21,067 nt of DNA, taken from positions 1,602,486 to 1,623,552 of the forward strand of contig BFEA01000044.1 in assembly GCA_003427395.1 (NCBI GenBank). Reading direction: 5' to 3'. Positions 16,314 through 21,067 of this stretch are shown one piece after another. The DNA comes from Chara braunii (Eukaryota > Streptophyta > Charophyceae > Charales > Characeae). The position numbers and the translations under genes were made by a program. The notes under the pieces were generated by a model. The model saw only the letters and a list, made by a program, of their open reading frames with translations. It was not told where the DNA came from and did not search any database. Position 1 is the stretch's first letter; every line of letters begins with the position of its first letter.

Positions 16314-16757
16314 AAAAACTCATGGCATTTTTAAATACTACTCCTTTGCGGCTCCCCTTGCAGGCCTCAGTCGTATCATTGGATCAGTAGTTCTGGGCCT
16401 CAGCCCTCCTCCGTGCAAACACGGACTCGAACCGGTGACCTCGGCCTCAAGAGCCAAGTATCATAACCACTACAGTCAGGACCAGGTGTTCAAAAGAGGA
16501 ACCATACCGACCGTGATATCTGCCCCACGCCTGCAAGGCTGTAGTGTCCACACTCAACGCACACCACACAAAACACCACACGGATGTTAGCAATCAGCGT
16601 ACACTTCACTCCAAGTAGCACATGACCCCCATCGGTAGTATAGCCCGCTCACTTGTGTGGGACTTCAACTGCCCGCCAGTTCACGGGAGCATTCCAATGT
16701 TATTGGATCAGTACCTCAAGGCCTCAGCCCTCCTCCGTGCAAGCACATACTCGAATC
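16314..16757 (-). mobile_element. tRNA-derived SINE-like insertion, partly duplicated
   Basis: This stretch of about 440 bp interrupts element C's RNase H between DAS-H and CIGAVL, where element B is continuous. On the minus strand it holds a tRNA-like head: A-box-like TGACTGTAGTGG (16467-16478), an anticodon-like stem-loop (CTTGGC TCTTGAG GCCGAG) and a perfect B box GGTTCGAGTCC (16423-16433), spaced as in RNA polymerase III promoters. A hairpin CCGTG-TTTG-CACGG follows. The segment after the B box (16380-16432) recurs at 16705-16757 in the same direction with a decayed B box, so there are two partial copies or a dimer. No target-site duplication or clear A-tail was found, so the exact ends are approximate. 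Confidence 0.7.
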
Positions 16758-17645
16758 GTAAGTGGCTTGCGTCAATGGTCTAAGGGTCAGGGAGCATGAG
16801 AACCTCATGACGCATGAGAGCATATACTTCAATCGCTTGAAGACTCTCCCGCACTCGTCAGTCCATTCCCATGGAGTGTTAAGGCAAGTTAGATCAGTCA
16901 AGGGGGCAGCCACTATGCTACAATTTTTCACAAAATTGTGGCAGTAGCTTGTCATCCCTAATAAAGACCTGACCTTTGTCATAGACTGAGGTTGTGGCCA
17001 GTCACGAATGCTAGCCACCTTCGCATCTTCCCACCTAACTCCTTTCACGGGTACCTCATGTCCCAAGTATAAGATCTTGGTGCAACCAAACTCGCATATA
17101 TCCAAGTTTATCTTATACTTGTGTTGTCGCAGGAGTCCAAGCACAAGGTCAACGTGCTGGGCATGCTCCTCTACAGTGTTGCTAAAGATAAGAATGACGT
17201 CGAGGTACACGACGATAAAATTATCCAAGTACTCGTGGAATATCCTGTTCAGAGCGTGCTGGAACATACCCGACGCATTGCAAAGGCCAAAAGGCATCAC
17301 CACAAACTCATATAGACCGTACCTGGTCGGAACGGCGGTTTTGTGCTGATCCTCAGGTCTGATCGCAATCTGATGGTAACCGGATTTTAATCTATCTTAG
17401 TAAAGTAGCTACATCCTTACACCCTATCCAATAGGTCGTCAATGCGGGGTAGAGGCTCTGCATTCGTCACAGTGATGGTATTGAGGCCTCTATAGTCCAT
17501 GCACATCCTTAATGATCCCCCTTTCTTCAGTACAAATAAAATTGGTGATCCATAGGTTGTATCCAACCCGTCTTTATGAGCTCTTTCAGTTGCCGACGAA
17601 GTTCGTCCAACTCGGTCTGGGCCATCCTATAGATCCTCCCCTTTG
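16758..17645 (-). pseudogene. pol: Element C reverse transcriptase, inactive
   Basis: The longest frame (16716-17303) reads VMPFGLCNASGMFQHALNRI, IVVYLDVILIF, CTKILYLGHEVPVKGVRWED and SLLGMTSYCHNFVKNCSIVA, matching element B closely. The YxDD motif is YLDV (codon GTC at 17196-17198), which removes a catalytic aspartate. Upstream fingers and palm (17304-17645) are still legible as [24 protein letters not shown] and [12 protein letters not shown] but contain several stops and frame changes. The last part (about 16758-16800) reads EVLMLPDP-stop-TIDASH and joins the RNase H start cut by the insertion. Confidence 0.82.
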
Positions 17646-18071
17646 GTGTTATCTACCTGGGATGAACGACCTCGCTCTCCACGACTCCCGAAGGCTCCTC
17701 AAACAGATCAGGGTATGTAGCAGCGACGACTTCGATCTCTAGAGGTGGTTTGTCGGCCTCCCCTTTCTCAGAAGCGAAAACCAAGTACATACCCTCCTCT
17801 TGGTTCAGTTTATAATATTTATAAAAGGCAGATGTGCACATGCAACCATAGGAGTCAACTAACCTGCTAGCATTGTACTTAGCTAGCCTAACAGTCCTCC
17901 CACCTCTGCGTGGAGCCAACCATTGTCTTTGAAGGCGCCACACTTACGACCACCTACACTGACCTCCGCAACGAAGTGCTCCCCTGTAGGACGTTTTGAC
18001 ATAGCCACCCATGACTCACGAGGGTCTCTTGCTGACCACTCCTCTGAAGTCCTCTGAGGCCTCACACACAT
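17646..18071 (-). pseudogene. pol: Element C protease remnant and protease-RT linker
   Basis: One frame (17883-18071) reads PTGEHFVAEVSVGGRKCGAF, the text that leads into the protease of element B. It then runs out at KDNG, and the next recognisable text is RTVRLAKYNASRLVDSYGCM (17653-17943), which in element B lies about 100 residues further on. The protease active site and flap are therefore deleted. The linker EEGMYLVFASEKGEADKPP and YPDLFEEPSGVVESEVVHP is well kept. Confidence 0.75.
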
Positions 18072-18172
18072 CTAACGAACAGAGTGTTGTTTGTTCTAGA
18101 TATGTTTGCGGACTGATAAATGAGTCAATAGCTTCGCCCAACTCCTGAAGTGGTGAGAGAACATCCTCCAAT

Positions 18173-19951
18173 TCAGCATGAGCAAAGGCAGCTATAACCT
18201 CTACTGGCCCGACATGTTCCCCTGAGATGTGCTCGTCGACGCACGACCCTGGGTGGAAGATCCGCTAACACCCATCGACGGTGGGACCATATGAGAAACC
18301 TTAACGTTCTTGCACTTAAACTGTTGGTTCCCATACAGGCCGCAGTTAATGCAAGCTCCACGCGAATAGCAGTCTCTCCACACGTCCTGATCAAGGCCCA
18401 CTCTCACCCAAGTCGGAGCATTGGCCGAGGGTTGAGCCTTTCCATGACTCTTTTGCTGTCCGCACTTGCGTGAACCAGCAGCCTTACATTTGGTTACTGC
18501 AACGAGATTTTTTCCGCCCTCTTCGTTCTCCTCGCCGCCTAACTCAGTGCCTTCCACAAGCTCAAAAATATCATCGATCTCAGTTTGATTCCCATAAGAA
18601 TCAACCAACATGAATCGATTACTTGTCTTTTTCCTTTCTTGTGGAACCTCCTTCCTACCGTCCGTAGCAACCTGTTGCGATCCTCCTAGCTTGGCCTCTA
18701 AAGCCTTCTTGTTGAAAGAGGCAAGGTTGTGAAAGTCGATGTTGGCCTCGTTGAGCAACATGTTCTTGATGTCTGTGGGAAGACATCTTAGATACATGGT
18801 CATCAAGACCTGTGGATTGTAGCACACTCCGGGGACTACGATGAGTCACTCTACGACATTAGTGAGATCGCCTGCGGACTTGTACTTCTTTGGCTCAAGT
18901 CTGGCCAACACATCAGTGGCCTGTTGAGCGTGCTGTGGGTTGTGCCACCACGCCTCTACTTAATCCATAAATGACTCTAATGCGTGGTTACTAGCCCAGT
19001 CGTTCACTCTCCTACCGTAGCCCCGAGATGCAACTAACCCATTGAACGATCTTGTTGCCGAACCTTCGAGGTAACAAGCAGTTGTGATCACTTCCTCTTC
19101 ACGCAGCGTACACTCAACCTTCACCTACATTGGAACCGTCCTCAACCAAGCGTCGAGGGCCTCGTCCTTCTTGTCTCCTGGGAAGATCTTAGGTGGTTTC
19201 AATGGGTCTGAGGGAACCACTGCTGCAATGGTCCAGCTGGAACCTCTAGCTGCACAAGTTGCTGGACCGACTGCTGCCCTGTAGCAGCAGCAGTTGGACC
19301 TAAGGACGAACAAGCAGCAGTCTGTGCAGCTGCTGCTCACATTCCAGCTGGTGGGACACCAAATTGAGGAAAGGCACTTGTCATCGCCGGATACGGGGGT
19401 GGCGATGGAAAAACTGCTTGTGTCCTAACACTAGGCCCATGTTGTGGATGGGACTGGTCTTCACTTCCCTTGCATGGCACTGAGTGTCTGGTCGAGGGTT
19501 GATTGGATATCATCTAGTTTGTTGTCCATGTACTCGTGCATGCTCAGCATACCCGCCTTTATCACTTTACTAGTGTCATCAAGGACCGAGTCGTCTAGCC
19601 TTTTTAAAGAACCCTTGTCCGCCTCTCTGTTCGCCAGTCTGAAAGAGGCTCCTGCAGTCATCCCGCTGGAAGAGACAAAGGACATAGCGAATGTTCGTGA
19701 TGTCTGTTGACCTTGAGAGGTCGCTGCAGAAGTAGTCATGGCATCAATACTAGCTGCTGCTGCTGCAAACACACGGTCTGCTGCCGCTGCTGCCTCCCTA
19801 GCCCTTTGCAAGCTCTCGACCCCTGCTTCGACTCGGAACCTTCTCTCGTCCCCGGTAACAAAAGACGGAACACTACACGAACACGTCTGGCTCCCTGTCG
19901 TGTCAGCCTCTGATCATCAGCTCTTTCTTCCCCACTAACTTGACCGCTCAT
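18173..19951 (-). pseudogene. gag: Element C gag
   Basis: It starts at ATG 19951 (MSGQVSGEERADDQRLTRQG), shifts frame near 19870 and goes on as MQRAREAAAAADRVF and SFRLANREADKGSLKRLDDS (19461-19811). The core follows: KIFPGDKKDEALDAWLRTVP (about 19125-19190), then ATRSFNGLVASRGYG, CLPTDIKNMLLNEANIDFHN and ASFNKKALEAKLGG (18201-18827). The knuckle CINCGLYGNQQFKC (18312-18353) has Asn in place of the zinc-binding His, so it is probably non-functional. At least three stops (near 18840, 18960 and 19125) interrupt the core. The order and spacing mirror element B. Confidence 0.78.
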
Positions 19952-20700
19952 CAGCTAGAGCAGGCATTGTATGCACTAATGTTCTCGTGGGAACCTACCA
20001 CAACATGTGTCTATCCGAGTTGCAAAAAAAAAAATAAAAAAAAATTCGGTAAGCCACCCAGACTACCGTTCAGCTGGTGTCATCACAACACACACAAACT
20101 ATGCGATGGTCCGACTCCTACTTCAATTAGTTCTCAAACAGCAGCGATTAACAAAACTGGAAATGGCACACTGCTATAGTTCTAATCTAAAATTGTCAGT
20201 CAGGTGTCAACAATCCGTAATACACAACTAATCAGAACTAAAAATAAATCACTTGCACAAATGCATGCGGAAATGGAAATAATAATAATAATAATTGAGC
20301 ATCAATTGGAACCTTCCCTCCCCTCTATCCGACATTCTGATTGCATCAACAAAGCAGCAGTGTCTATGGTGTGCAAACGTCCCACCCCTGTGCCCAGGTA
20401 ATGCAGAGCAAGCCAGCCTCGTCCGTACTATTTTTATCCCCGCGTACGATGTGAATCTGTTTCCCCGCCGGAGTATCTTTAACGACAGTCCACTGCATGT
20501 CGACCCCCATAAGGCCGACCCACCCCACACCCCTTTATGCACAGTAAGAGCTTTAAAGCACAACGTGGCAAAAGCATGCGTGCTCTACTCCCATGGTGAC
20601 CTAGACCTGTGCTTCGTCCAGGGCCCTTCAAAGCCACTGCCCCCTGCACCGGATGCCCCACCAGGAAGAATGTCGACTCTCAAGGTAGAGCACTCACGAC
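19952..20700 (-). other. Element C leader
   Basis: No supported gene. A-rich run at about 20025-20045; (AAT)n at 20278-20295. The parts at 20190-20275 and 20365-20480 match the leader of element B. Text from 20480 rightward no longer matches element B, and neither a primer-binding site nor a 5' LTR was recognised. Confidence 0.5.
20278..20295. repeat. (AAT)6 microsatellite
   Basis: Six AAT units within the element C leader. Confidence 0.9.
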
Positions 20701-21067
20701 TCCTGAACCAGAAGAGGACTCTCAAGCCGAACTCTCTTCCTCACAATAAGAAGCGTGGGAAGATAAGGTAAGGGAACAACGTACCTGAAGATAGTTGCCC
20801 TCAACCACATATTTCTCACCGATTGAGCCAACGTGCATTTGATAACCAGTCATTGCCTTGGTACCACACAATACAATGCAGTGCCACCTCAGCCAAAATG
20901 CCATGTCATCATGCTCTCATCATTCCACATACATCCGTTGTCACCACAACAAACAATGTTGTCGCCACAACCTTCCAATCATGCCCCCCTCTACACAGGA
21001 GTGACCAACCAAGCCAGCGTCAAAGTATCCTTACAGCGTAGAAGCTTCACTAGCGCACCAAGTAACC
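20701..21067. other. Right-edge sequence, origin unclear
   Basis: Unlike the LTR and leader DNA. A short minus-strand frame (20785 to about 20865) reads AMTGYQMHVGSIGEKYVVEG and NYLQ, directly followed by the perfect donor-like CAG/GTACGT. It could be an exon end of a host gene, but the family is not recognised and no acceptor or second exon is established. Confidence 0.25.

Larger units (their letters stand above)
13985..20700 (-). mobile_element. Element C: decayed relative of element B with a nested SINE-like insertion
   Basis: The minus-strand order is leader, gag (18173-19951), protease remnant, RT, RNase H split by an insertion, integrase with an internal deletion, chromodomain-like tail (ending 14783), polypurine tract, 3' LTR. 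It aligns with element B along its length at the protein level but has many stops, frameshifts and deletions. Both outer limits are estimates; no 5' LTR was recognised at the right. Confidence 0.8.

Noticed and set aside
16423-16482. A functional tRNA gene (Gln-like anticodon loop)
   Set aside because: The acceptor stem is absent, the T stem is imperfect and the base at the U33 position is C. A tRNA-derived SINE head fits better.
20278-20295. CRISPR-like or satellite array
   Set aside because: Only six AAT units and no spacers; the window is eukaryotic.

Overview
The window looks like repeat-rich nuclear DNA from a plant-lineage eukaryote. I see no convincing host gene. It holds three Ty3/gypsy-type LTR retrotransposons, all reading on the minus strand and lying head to tail: A (about 1-5107, running off the left edge), B (about 5108-12821) and C (about 13985-20700 or beyond). 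The best organism guess is a streptophyte alga such as Chara braunii. That rests on recalled likeness of the gag, protease and integrase proteins to retroelement proteins of that genome, not on a search. Single N bases and one exact 61-bp repeat flanking an N point to a draft assembly.

Element A belongs to a different family from B and C. It has a well-defined 5' LTR (3919-5107) with matching inverted ends, a primer-binding site complementary to the 3' end of initiator tRNA-Met (3904-3915), a long leader with minisatellite-like repeats, a coiled-coil gag start in a perfect Kozak context (ATG at 3037), a frame-broken gag core and zinc knuckle, and an open protease-reverse transcriptase frame that leaves the window at position 1.

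Element B is nearly full length: leader, gag, protease, reverse transcriptase, RNase H, integrase and a divergent chromodomain-like C terminus, then a polypurine tract and the 3' LTR. Its pol keeps almost all catalytic residues, but it is broken by three in-frame stops, a 26-bp tandem duplication in protease, a small frameshift before the integrase glutamate and a 2-bp duplication before the chromodomain part. Its 5' LTR is truncated; the shared LTR segments are about 98% identical by eye.

Element C is a related, much more decayed copy. Its protease core is deleted, the RT motif reads YLDV, the integrase catalytic core has lost its second D and its E, and a tRNA-derived SINE-like insertion of about 440 bp splits the RNase H region. 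B and C share leader and LTR segments, including two inverted-repeat hairpins.

The DNA between B and C (12822-13984) and right of C (20701-21067) is AT-rich or unrecognised sequence with microsatellites. In an intact copy gag would form the particle, protease would cut the polyprotein, RT/RNase H would copy the RNA from a tRNA primer, and integrase with its chromodomain-like tail would insert the product. None of the three looks autonomous as assembled.
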